A stretch of DNA of 64,000 nucleotides from assembly GCA_003024175.1 (NCBI GenBank), contig MDYQ01000599.1, positions 1-64,000 on the forward strand. The letters run 5' to 3'. The position numbers were made by a program, and so were the translations under genes. Positions 33,052 through 43,878 of this stretch are shown here, piece by piece. The stretch's first letter is position 1; each line of letters begins with the position of its first letter. Origin of the DNA: Planoprotostelium fungivorum. Its lineage: Eukaryota; Evosea; Variosea; Cavosteliida; Cavosteliaceae. A model generated the notes under the pieces. That model saw nothing but the letters and a program-made list of their open reading frames with translations, did no database searches and was not told where the DNA came from.

Positions 33052-35768
33052 TCACTTCTTCTCCCTCTCTTCATCTTCTCGGTTGAATTCTCTTCTTAGG
33101 TGGCTCAATATGGATTCTGCCTTGACACCGGATGGAGGTAAGGCAGGACCGATGGCTTGTTTGGGTGCTACTTCCTTGGACACGGGTGGAACGACCCTCT
33201 CGGGAGAGGGTGGGAGCTGCTGCTCCATCATTTGGAGCTGTTTCTCCACGGATATCTCCGATCGGGGTTCGATCGTCGGTTCCGTTTTGATCTCCTCCAT
33301 CTCGACGACGACAGGCTCGGGCTCGGGTTCGGGTTCAGGTTCGGGTTCGGGTTCGGGCTGTCTCTCATCAGAAGACATTCTCACGATATCACGACCGTAC
33401 AATATGATATCACGATTGTACGATATGATATCATGACATGATCACCTCCTTCTCCTTCAAAACCAGTGGATCTTCACTCTCAAAGATGGATTTGAACAGA
33501 TCGATGGAATACTTTTGTGAATTGGGATCCACTCCTTCTTCTTCTTCCTCTTCTGCCTCCTCCGCCACGATCTCCTCGTACGTCTTCTGAGGTGCACCAT
33601 CTTCCTTTCTCTTCTGGTATCCACTCTCCATGAACGCAAACGGTGCAGACTCCAACGCCTCTTGATATTCCGTACCTTCACTGTATCATTCCACGATTCA
33701 TTTAGACATCCTCCACCTCCCAACAGCTCTGTCACCTCCGGCTTCGCCTGGATGGATGGATTTTTTCCCTTGTGTGGATCTTTCACGTTGAATCTCTTGC
33801 ACAAGAGAGAATTCGGTGTGAAATCCGTCGTCGTACGGGTGAGTTTTCCGTGGAATCCCATGGTGGCCGCGGCCGTCTGCGGGCTCTCGTCTATCTCCTC
33901 CTTCTTCTGCTTCTGATCTCTCATCTTGCTCTCCAATTCTCTGAGCCCTTCGTTGGGGTCCTCTACCTTCGGTTCGGTGAATCTGATGGAGTCAGTGGTC
34001 ACGACGTCACGATTCGCCATACCTAGAGTTCATCTGGAAGCGGAGACCTTGGAAGGGAGTCTGCATGGCCATGAACTTCTCTCGATTGATCCTGTCTTCT
34101 TCCACCACTCTCTTCTTGTACTGTCACAGTGGTCAGCGTCTTTAAAGATGTCACGTGAGATATCGTGGGTAGGGTGAGAGGATGGCGTACCTCTTCGGGG
34201 GTGATGGCGGGTTGTAGATCGGTGGGTGGACCGAATCGGTTGGCCAGTTGAGATATCTTATTCAATTCGTCCTGGCTGATGATAGATCCCCTGCTCGATG
34301 GTAGTGGTGTCTCTCCCAATATCTGCAATAGATATCAGCCACTGCGATCCCAAATAAATGACGCGAAATATCATTTTATTGTCATTTGACGAGTACAATA
34401 CGTCTGACGATATTCACATGGAGATCTCACCTGACCACGTTTCTCAGCGTTCAATTGTGGTTGATGTGTGTTCAATCTCTGAACTGGATCGTACGGACAC
34501 ATGGGAATGTAGTCGTCGGGTATCTATAACGAGTCATTCTCTCGACTACAACTGTCGCTCTCACCTCGGGTGGAGGAAATAGAACCACTTGCTCTGGCTT
34601 TCTCAACGGTAAGCAGAAACCTTCTAATGGCTTACTACCGTCAGAGCATCTCGCTCCATTATCCGGTACGGCCCTCCTGACCACCTTCTTCACTTCCTTC
34701 GCCTTCTCTGTCATCGCCTTCCTCTGCTCTGTACCCCTTCAGGATTCTCCCGCCAAAATTCTTCTCACCTGATTCAGACATGAGCGTCTGATCGTAGTTG
34801 CTCATCTGATCGAATCCGTAGGCGGAATCATCGTCTTCTCTATCATCAAAGATTCCAATGCCCAAGTTGGAGCTGACGGGACCAGATCGACTGTCTAAGA
34901 CGGAAGACATGGAGATAACGGTGGAGCCGTTGGGTTTCGCTCTGCCTTGACTCCACTGCTCCAAGTTGTTCGTTGGAATGAAACCCAAGCCGTGGATGTT
35001 GTTCTTTGGGACTAGTTCTTGGGCCAATGCGGTATCTACAACGTTGTAGATGAGTTGGAAAGAGAGAAGCAGACGCACCTGCGGCGGGTACGTCATCATC
35101 GTCATCGTCTTCCGTCTCCTTTCTCAGCCCTTCGGGTAATTGTACTCCGTACACCTTTTCACGTCAGCGTCCATCAGCATGATGATTGCATCACCTTCTT
35201 CTCTTTGGGAGGACCACTCTTCTTTGCCCTCTTTGCCCCGAGAGCTTGACCCTCTCTCCATCCCATGTGTCGTAGTAATTTTACACCGATGACACTGTAA
35301 TCGCGAATGGGTGCGAAGTCTCCGAAATTAATCGCAGCATCGTTCGTCTCTTCCTTCTTTTCACTCTTCTTGTCTTTACTCGCAAACGAATTGAACTCCG
35401 ATTTCGCCTGTCGACGTCAGAAATGATGATGTGATGATTGTAATCCACGCCACCTTCAGGCCATCTTCCAATTCTTGTTTACGATCTTCTTCGTCCATAA
35501 AATCTTCCGGTCTCATCTGAGCCTTCTCCGCTCTAGACGATCGAGATGATTTGTAATGTGTGGGAGCCCATCCTTCTTTCGAACCTACCGAGTTGAAATA
35601 ACCTGCTGACCAACCTCCAGTGAAGGCTCCGTGAAAACGTCTCTTTCCATTCTCATCGGTGACGGTCTGCTGCCATGCAGGTGTGTTCTTCGTCTTCTCG
35701 AGGTCGTTGAGAGATAGAGGCGTTCCAACCAAGTGCTCCGCCTCACGTGGCTTCTTTCTTGACACCAT
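33052..35768 (-). CDS. GPATCH1-like G-patch protein
   Basis: A spliceosome-associated G-patch protein (human GPATCH1, plant TOUGH). The N-terminus at 35768 runs [52 protein letters not shown] (35490-35730), the family's DUF1604 region. The G-patch follows: [17 protein letters not shown] (35230-35290), then VYGVQLPEG. Later parts are [25 protein letters not shown] (34280-34330), [11 protein letters not shown] and [12 protein letters not shown] (33770-33870). The C-terminus has an acidic tract and a (Glu-Pro)7 run encoded by tandem hexamers (33310-33360). About nine introns; one near 35070 ends in a perfect palindrome. The start codon is 15 bp from that of the divergent neighbour. Confidence 0.9.
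33306..33360. repeat. Hexamer repeat coding (Glu-Pro)n
   Basis: About eight units of GGTTCG/GGCTCG in tandem (plus strand) encode alternating Glu-Pro near the C-terminus of the G-patch protein, a stiff, acidic linker. Confidence 0.85.
35035..35050. repeat. Perfect palindrome at a 3' splice site
   Basis: TCTACAACGTTGTAGA is a perfect 16 bp inverted repeat. In the GPATCH1-like gene (minus strand) the acceptor AG falls within its right arm, so the intron would end with CTACAACGTTGTAG. Each arm equals the core of the decamer seen in many other introns of the window. Confidence 0.85.
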
Positions 35769-35783
35769 GTTGTTGGTGATGTG

Positions 35784-36754
35784 ATGTCCCCAGCTGTATC
35801 ACATCACCAGGCTTTAGAACTTTCTTCGAAATTTTCTGAAGGCGTTGTAGATGTCATCAACGATTTCGTGGAAAAGAATCACAGGAAAGATTGGGATGAT
35901 GCATCAGACAGCATGACAACAAACAGAGACGTCAACGAGAGAGAATGGAAGAATTATTGGGATAACGCCACAGGTTCATCTCTATCATCGCATCGGATGC
36001 GATTTGTTGTGGGCTCTCGAGCCCCCGTAGTGAAAGAAGTCCACAAGAGTGATCCCTTCTATTTGAAGGATGACATCACCGATTATGATGCCCCTCGTAA
36101 ACCAGCCATCAAACGGTGACCACGTCGACTGAACCTTCCATCTTATGTCTGCAGAGAGCGACTGTCACAGCCCGCCATCAAAGAAGAGATGGATGATATC
36201 GAAGAAGAGATACGCAGTCGTAGTTCACAGAGAAGAGAGCGCCCGTGGCTGAACATCACCTCTTCACAAGAGAATCGTGCGGACGATCGAGCTGCGGCCC
36301 CACCTCGCAATATCACGATTCCAAAGAAGAGAAAGAGTGAGACATCATTCCCATTCTTGAGTTTATACCAACGCGCGTGACAGAAGAGACACCCACACCC
36401 AATCCCCCACCGAACAATTCTTTTTCCTCCATCGACATTGGCAGCGACGATGATTTCCAAGAGCCACCATCCAAATCGAAAATACAGGTGCGCCCTCCCA
36501 CACCCCATCGCAGCAGCAGCTCAGAGAAGGAGAAGGCCGTACAAGACAGCAGCCCCAAAGAAGGAACAATTCGTAGAGAGACAAATCAAGAGAAGACGAA
36601 TGGCAGCGAGAACAGGGGCCTTTTAACGAGAGAAAACCACTCGAGCAGCCCAACTGCTCCGACCCAAATTCGTCCTTTCAGGCTGCGGCCCATCGATTGT
36701 CTGCAACGCGAGGAACAGGGGCAGACAAATAAAGGAAAGGACAAGACATCATGA
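35784..36754 (+). CDS. Hypothetical protein, Ser/Pro-rich C-terminus
   Basis: Unrecognised protein of about 290 residues. The N-terminal exon contains [20 protein letters not shown] and [12 protein letters not shown] (35840-35970), charged and aromatic and probably folded. After an intron near 36117-36153 come [20 protein letters not shown] and, after another, an acidic/Pro/Ser-rich tail with [17 protein letters not shown] (36420-36465), probably disordered. Frame is open throughout the first exon. It shares a 15 bp head-to-head gap with the G-patch gene, so both probably use one bidirectional promoter. If the GCGTTGTAG at about 35846 is a 3' splice site, the first exon would be elsewhere. 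Confidence 0.55.
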
Positions 36755-37082
36755 GGCGCACGATCACCCGAGTGGACAGGAGTAAGTCAACGGAGGAAAG
36801 GATTGCATAGACGTTTGGAAGTTGATCATCGTGGCAACCTCTTTTCTCATCAGAAAATATCGATAAAAGGATCGTAAAAGGCAGTCGCTGTCAACCGTCC
36901 GTCAGAACCTCATCATCATCATCTCGGCACGCGGAACGACAGGGTCGGTTAGACAATAACGAGAGCGTGTATAGAGGACCGTTCATCTTCTACCGGTGTC
37001 AATCATCGACACGAGCATGTCAAACAAGCATGGAAGAGCTCCATCTTGGGCCAACCAGCTCTTTACAAAGTCTTCTTCGTCT
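36755..37082. other. Intergenic, nothing recognised
   Basis: A short region between two convergent genes. I see no ORF, repeat or RNA gene in it. Confidence 0.4.
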
Positions 37083-37661
37083 CTAAATTCCCCCAAAGAG
37101 GTGAACTATAGAACATGGGAAAAAATGGAGTGTGATGTCGCTGAACATACAACAGATCAACACATCCGCTAATAAGAGTAGTACTTGGAATGCATCTACG
37201 GTGCCTAAACGACAATCGAGTGCGTTTCCATCTTGTATCGGATCCTACCTCTTCATCTTCCACACTATCTGACCTCCATTAGCATTATCTAACAATTCTA
37301 CACCGATTACAAGCCCACAGAGCACGAGCACACCCTCACAACCAAACAAGACAAAGAACCTTCGTGTGGTAGCGTCTACATCTGTAGTCCAGGAGGTCGT
37401 ACAATTTACATCCTCTCTCTCCGCATGCATGTCGTTTACATCTTTTCTCAATTATGCACAGAAGGAGAACATTGTAAAGCCGCGAAGGATCTCCGTCGCA
37501 TCGGTCGATGCCGAAGGAAGGAGGACACTTAACATCATGCCGATGAAGAGTGTGCAGAGGACTGTGAGACCGCCATTCACCGATGCAGCTGATCCGTTTC
37601 GTAGATCCATCAGATGTTTACCGTCTTGAACGATCATATCGTTAGCGTCGTAGATTGCCAA
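37083..37661 (-). CDS. Small multipass membrane protein (unknown)
   Basis: Three exons on the minus strand join in frame. MAIYDANDMIVQDGKHLMD starts at 37661 and is followed by GLTVLCTLFIGMMLSVLL. The second exon after a CTACAG acceptor has FVLFGCEGVLVLCGLVIGVE (37290-37350), and the third has FQVLLLLADVLICCMFSDIT (37120-37190) ending in VHLFGGI. This gives three or four hydrophobic helices in about 145 residues. No family recognised. The start faces the RasGAP gene about 140 bp away. Confidence 0.5.
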
Positions 37662-37803
37662 GCGTACCGTGACCGGTGAGCACCCGATCGTCTCATCCAG
37701 ATGTCATCCCATAAGACCTCATATCACCATCATCTTCCAAAGCATCATCTTACACACAAACAGGAGAGGCGTCGAGCGTTTCCAAGCCACCGGACGTCTT
37801 CTC

Positions 37804-40800
37804 ATGGCTGTGCGTAACACCATGCTCTCCATCAACTACCTGTCCGCCATCTTCAAGAAGAGAAGAAATTCGACGTCATCAAATACTTCCAACAGTAAGT
37901 CCTTTGTTTCATTTTAAAGTGATGAATCATCAGACACGGACGATGAGCATGACCCCTATCGTCCCGTTCTAGAGAAGGTAGAGAATGATCTCTTGAGGAT
38001 ATTAGAAGAGTGTTCGTCTTCCCACATCGAGCTGGGACACTTTCAAGAGATGATCGTTCTCATCCGAAACATGTTGTATCTCATCCACATCATGATGGAC
38101 GTCGATGTTGATGAGGTGAGGAGATTCGACTCTTTGAAATCTCACGAGGAATCTATAGAACAGTTCGGCGTCCATTCCCTCCACACGATCTGCATCCGGT
38201 GAGTCCAAATAAAATAGAATAAATCCGAATCCATCTGATCTTCCCAGGGCTTCCCACGCGACAGACACCCCAATGGTTACACCTCAGACCAGCCTCTCAG
38301 ACTAGGATCGCCAACCAATTTCCGGGCGTAACCAGACGTAAGAGCCGCTCCCTCGTGGCCAGCGAGTCCCAAAATAGTTTCACCCCACAGCTCTCCAGTC
38401 CCAATTCAAATTCTCCGAATCTCCGAAACGATCACCCCAGGAAATCCTCGCAAGTCGAACAGATCAAGAGGTGAGTGAAAAATCGATGAAAACTCGACTT
38501 ACGCAACCAGTAAACTGTTGGAATCTATCACAGAGGGTAGAAAGGGCTCGCCCCCGACATCGCCTACGTCACCCAGGAAGAGCAGCCTCTTATTGAACAA
38601 CATCTTTGTCTACACCGATCAACAGAGAAAGATCGACCGGACCGGCTCGTCTACCAACATAGGTGCGGCTGGTTGTAGAACGAAATCTCACGGAAATTTC
38701 AGACATGACGGGGGAGGGGCAGAGTAGCAAGGCGAAAGACGTTCCTTCTGCTGCTTACATCCGTCACAGAAATGTCGGACAAGCTGTCCGATCTACACCG
38801 ACGTCACCTCCACCTCCACCACCACCCATCCGAGTCATCGAGCCCACGTGATTTTCCCGCCAAATTTCTCACTCGTCTGACCCGTCCAGGCCACTACCGA
38901 GGTCGCCGATGAACGCGACCGTACGTAAGTCACTCAGCAGCAGTAGCAACAGTGGAAGAATGTCACCACAGAATGTAGAACAGTCTCTATCCCGTAACGC
39001 TTCCATGTCTAAGCAGTCCTCTACCGAGGTAAAATGTCTCGTTGTGGATTGGAGATGTCTGAAGAACAACAGTACCCCGGCAGATTGGAAGCCATCAAGA
39101 CGAGAAATCGAGCGAGATCGAGATCTTTCTGCGATATTTCCGAGGCCATACACATGGTACCCACCGTACCTTTCACGGAATTTTCCGCACGACGTGGGGG
39201 CACAATGCCCCCCTTACGATCACCCGTTCCGGTCAACGTGACGGAAGATCGGAAGAAGAGGTCCGTCACCATGGGAGACGAAGAAGATCTAAATATAGCT
39301 CACATCACCGAACACCGCTGGAGGCTGGCTCACTACCGCCACAGCCTGCAGAGGGTAAACCCTAAACCACTCCCCTCGTATGACATCTCACAGATCCTCC
39401 TGGACAAAGACTACGATGTCATCAGCACACTTTGTACCATCATGTATTCAAAAACTCCGACGCCAGAGGTAGCAGAGCCTCTCATTGAATTCTATTCCAA
39501 GAACGGAAGAACGGTGGATTTCATCAACCGTCTCATCACCGTAGAAGTGGCCCAGACGTGTACGTATCTTACGCACGTGCGTACCGTACTCACCCCTCCC
39601 AGCGGGCCTCGCGGTGTTGTTCCGTGGTGAATCCATGGCAACACACATGCTGAGCTACTACCTCAAGCGAATCGGTAAACCCTACTTGACTGCACTGATA
39701 GAGCCCACTCTGCGTGAAATCATGTCGGGGGAGGCCAACACAGAAGGAAAGACGGGAGAGACCAAGGACAACGTCCCCATACGAATGAGATTCGAAAGGA
39801 TTCTCTCTTCCATAGCAGACTCCGTAGAATTGTGTCCCAGGTGGGAAATTTCGACGAGTTTTCCGTGATATTTCGAGGAACGATTGACGGTGATAGGGCG
39901 TTCGTGTTGATCTTACGGCACGCACAGAACGAAGTCGTCTCACGATTCGGAAATCATTATTACGTCATCCAGTGCATCGTGTTTCTCAGGGTGAATGGCT
40001 CGTTGTAGATCGTCACCATCTGACCCTCTCAGTTCATCTGTTCTGCCATCGTCAATCCAGAGAGCTATTTCGGTCTCGCACCACCTTCCATCGAGGCATT
40101 TCAAGAGCTCGTCAAGCTGTCAAAGATGTTACAGACGGCTGTAAATCGACTGGCGACGGTAAGAGGCTAAAAATAGAAATGGCTGATTGTAGAACAGCAA
40201 ACGGATGCAGTGGATAACGATTCGAAGGTCATCAAGAGATTCATCGAGCGCATCATGGTGAACTCCACATTCCATTGATTCATCATCTCATCCATTTCGA
40301 TCATCAGAAAACTGACGGAGATTTCAGAACGTATCTCTACCCCCAGTGGGCCCAGGGACGAACGTATTTGACTTGTACAAGAGGGAACCTGAAGAGCTCA
40401 ACGTTCCCGCCAAACGCTACGAAGACCACATGGACACCATCTTTGACATCATGAAATCTCATCAAGATTCCCTCCTTGCCGCTTTACCTACCACCAACGA
40501 TGAAGTGAAATCCACCCACGAGATCTCACTGAAATTTCACAGAAAATCCGTCAACTGTTCGAGCTCAGAGGTCTACTGACCTCGGGTAACAGCAGCAGCC
40601 ACCGTTCTCTATCTCCACTCAACAGCCCAGCCAACAACAGACTCTCCGTGTGGCTGAGAAAAGACAACCGAAAAGAACAGGCCGCCCTGTCTGATCTAAA
40701 GAGGGCATTGGAAGAAGAGAGAGAAGAGAAGGTCATCTACCAGAGACTCTTAGTCGAAGCTTACAATCAATTGTACAAGAAAGGAAACGACAAGGTTCCC

Positions 40801-42110
40801 ATAGAGAAGAAGGCGAGTGTGGGGGAGAACAAGAGCAAGGGGGGAGAGAATAAGGGAGGGGAGATGAGAAAGATTCCATCGGAGATGAAAGCGGAGATCT
40901 ACAAGAGGAGATCGATCGGATCTGCCTTCAACCTGAGGACTTCGACGGATTCCATGAAAGAGAGGAAGATGAAGGAGAACGATGGAGAAGAGAAGAAGGA
41001 ACAAGTGATAGAGAAGAAGGAACAAGCGACAGAGAAGAATGAGCAAGTGATAGAGAAGAGAGATCAAGTGACAGAGAAGAAGGAACAAGCGACAGAGAAG
41101 AAGGAACAAGTCGTGGAGAAGAGAGATCAAGTGACAGAGAAGAAGGAACAAGTCGTGGAGAAGAAAGAGCTGGACGGAAAAGAACAAGTGGAGCAGGAGA
41201 GGGAAGAAGAGAAGAAGGAGGTCGCAGAGATCAAGGCAGAGATGCAAACGACAGAAAAGGCGGGAACTGCCGAATTGAGACCGACGGAATCGGAACCATC
41301 ACCAAGGTAAGTCGGGGAAGTTTCATTCAATTAAAACGGTGTAAGTTTCCCCGAGGAACATACGGAAACCCCGAGGAGATTATCCCGTGGGATCAAATCC
41401 ACTAGCGATGTACCCATTTCCGTCGAAATTCCTGAGAACAGTGAAATTCCGAGGAAATTCAGTGATGTCAAAGCTGGCTACTGCCCTCCCACCATGTCCA
41501 CCTCTCTCCCCGAGTTGTCATCTACAACGAGCCAATCCATCTACCGTGATCCCATGGTCAGCACGGGCTCTAGCTTGATCTTGACATCACCGGTGTTGAC
41601 TCGGATGCACCCTCCACTCCCAGCCATTGATGATGTCGTAGAGGTAATATCATATCACATCACATCACATCGATCGTCATCATTCATCAATGATCGACGA
41701 CACGCGATGGACGGATGACTCACACACGACAGGCCGGTATGGCTTCTACGATCTACCCCCAACCACCCCCTACAACCCCAGACCTCTCCGTCTCCTTCTC
41801 TCAGGTGACGTGGAGCCACATCTCCACGACCACTCACCCCCAGCAGATGAGCTCCCACCCCTCCCGCAAATCAGAGAACCTCTCTCCAAAGAGGACCATC
41901 TCTTCTCGTTTCATATCGAAGAAACACAAGCACGATTCTACTCCAAAGTTGAATCCACCTGAGATGGCGAGAAGCATGCCAGATCTCCCTCTAGAAGGGT
42001 CTCCAGGGTTGCAGACAGCGGCAGCAGCGGGGACGGCGAGTGGGAAGAGGAGACCGAGAAGGACGAGGTCACACATGATAGACGACAAGGAGAAATGTTT
42101 AATACAGTGA
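37804..42110 (+). CDS. RasGAP-domain protein with long coiled-coil/disordered tail
   Basis: The GAP domain is seen from VAVLFRGESMATHMLSYYLK (39607-39665, arginine-finger region) and KPYLTALIEPTLREIM, through YVIQCIVFLR joined across an intron to FICSAIVNPESYFGLAPPS (39960-40090), the FLR-x3-PA-like signature. It should speed GTP hydrolysis by a Ras-family GTPase. Upstream (37804-39300) lie an acidic N-terminal helical region and Ser/Pro-rich segments with Pro8 (about 38806-38826). Downstream a heptad-like KEQV repeat (40979-41167) and a Ser/Pro-rich tail rich in RxxS sites follow. About fourteen introns, several with the GTTGTAGA decamer away from the acceptor. The 5' end is uncertain; an upstream exon before 37764 is possible. 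Confidence 0.8.
40979..41167. repeat. In-frame 21 bp repeats (EKKEQV-type)
   Basis: About nine 21 bp units encode variants of EKKEQVI / EKKEQAT / EKRDQVT. The seven-residue period equals a heptad, so the tract should form a long charged alpha helix or coiled coil in the RasGAP protein. Units alternate between two subtypes, indicating expansion by multi-unit duplication. Confidence 0.85.
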
Positions 42111-42226
42111 TCGATACGTGAACCTGCATCATCAACATCTGCATCATCACGACCAACGTGAGGTGTTGAAACGAAGAGGAGATCGACAGACTCGACATTT
42201 TTACTCGTAACAACAGGAAGCCCAGC

Positions 42227-43635
42227 TCAACGATGATGGTGATGATCCATCTTCATCCGGATCGTGTCCCTCAGACTGTTGACCTCCGCCGTTCCCGTCT
42301 TCTCCATCAGAAAAGGATGTTCTAACAACTGTGCCGCCGAAGGTCTCTCGTTAGGGTTCTTGTTCAGACAGAAGCCAACAAAGTCGTGGAAGCTCTGGTT
42401 GTAATACTTGGTGTTCTTCGCTTCGGCCTGAGATTGAGAGAGAGTGGGGGCGGGGCCGTGGACGACAGAGCTGATGAGCTTCTCTTGTTTCTTCGCGTCA
42501 AAGTGGGGCAGTCTCGCCGTCGCGAGCTCGATACAGGTGATGCCTACGGACCAGATGTCCACCTGTGTGAAGAAATCAGTGATGTGATGTGGTAGTGTGG
42601 TGGTATGATGGTGATGAAAGATGTGAGGGTGTTGATGTGATGGATGACCTTTTCGTTGTAGGGAGCTGGATGATCGATGCAATTGATGTGTTCTGGGGCC
42701 ATATAGAGAGGTGACCCGCAGGGATCAGTTAGAAGATGGGAGGTGTAGTCATCTGCCATGCCCAAATCGACTGGAAGGTTTCAGTGGTTTGTCTAAGACA
42801 TTCGCCTCACTCAGTTTGACCTGGCCTCCGATGGTGATCATGATCTGAAAGGAATGAGAGAAGGTGAGAGGACATCTCACGGACATTGTCTGGTTTGATG
42901 TCTCTGTGGACGATGTTTATGGAATGTAGAAAGGTTAATCCTTTGACGACCTACGTGAATGAGACAGCAGATGATAGGGATGTCGTACCTCTCGGATGAT
43001 GTATCTGATCTGTTGCTCGATCAAGCAACCGTTCAATTGATCTAGACAGACACCCTCGCAGTATTCTAAAGCGATCAGACCCGTTCTGTGTCTGCTCGAC
43101 GAGGCGTAATACAATCTAGCCACGTTTTCATGATCTCCAGCTTTGGATATCTGAAGAGGGATCAATCTCGAGTGAGTATCATAGTGTATGACAACCTTCA
43201 AATGCAGCGTGACTTCGGAGTTGAAACCAGACCTCTTGACCTTCTGTTCTTTCAAGGCGAATCTGACGCAGAGTTTAGTGACGCTTCCATCATACGGGTG
43301 CGGCACCTGCTTCCATTCGATTCGACCAGATCGACTCTTCCATAATTTCTGCTGTCGTCAGCGAGACAGAATCGCAGGTCTCTCCTTCACCCTTTCCCCA
43401 AGTTGCGGATCTGATGATACGATTTTGGATCGAACCACACACTATCGCCAGAAGTGGAAGAGCAGTGAATCGTCTCCACTTGTTCGCTTTCTGAAGGAGA
43501 TGCAGGTGGCGTGGCGATCTTCAAATCGCCAGACATCCTTCGCGATAACCGGCTCACCAATCGAGAGAGCGGTGAGTGGTGTTGATGCTGGTGTTGGTGC
43601 TTGGTGCTATCTACGGGCGACTCTGTGCTTTGCAT
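42227..43635 (-). CDS. STE20-like Ser/Thr kinase (SPAK/OSR1-like)
   Basis: A single kinase domain after an N-terminal Ser/His-rich tail (start 43635). Subdomains in order: IRNLGKG (glycine loop, 43390), CVRFALKEQ with the ATP lysine (43250), HENVARLYYAS, GLIALEYCEG (43075), NIVHRDIKPDN (42900), IDLGMAD in place of DFG (42765), DPCGSPLYMAPEHI (42700), DIWSVGITCIELATARLPHF (42490-42560), and NPNERPSAAQLLEHPFL (42310-42360). The C-lobe fits the STE20 group, nearest SPAK/OSR1. The DLG variant keeps the metal-binding Asp. There is no PF2-like C-terminal domain: the protein stops some 25 residues after the domain. At least six introns. Confidence 0.85.
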
Positions 43636-43878
43636 GATCGGTGTCTTCTCTTACTGTTTTTCCTTCTGAAATATCCTTGGTGTAGTCCTGACACAGAATT
43701 CTGCCTTCGTGGACATTTGAACAGATACATTCCCAATACCACAAAAGTGGCTCGTGAACGTGCTGCGAGAGTATTAATATTGACCCTCACCCTGGATGAT
43801 CGATCCATCTTCTCACGATCACAATCAAACAGAGAAGACAAAAAAATGAAACAGATTTATGAATAAAAAAACCTTCGT

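Noticed and set aside
33083-33441. Ser-Gly repeat ORFs on the plus strand
   Set aside because: They are antisense to the Glu-Pro tract of the G-patch protein.
40750-41247. Leu-rich minus-strand ORF of 165 codons
   Set aside because: It is the antisense of the KEQV repeat tract of the RasGAP gene.
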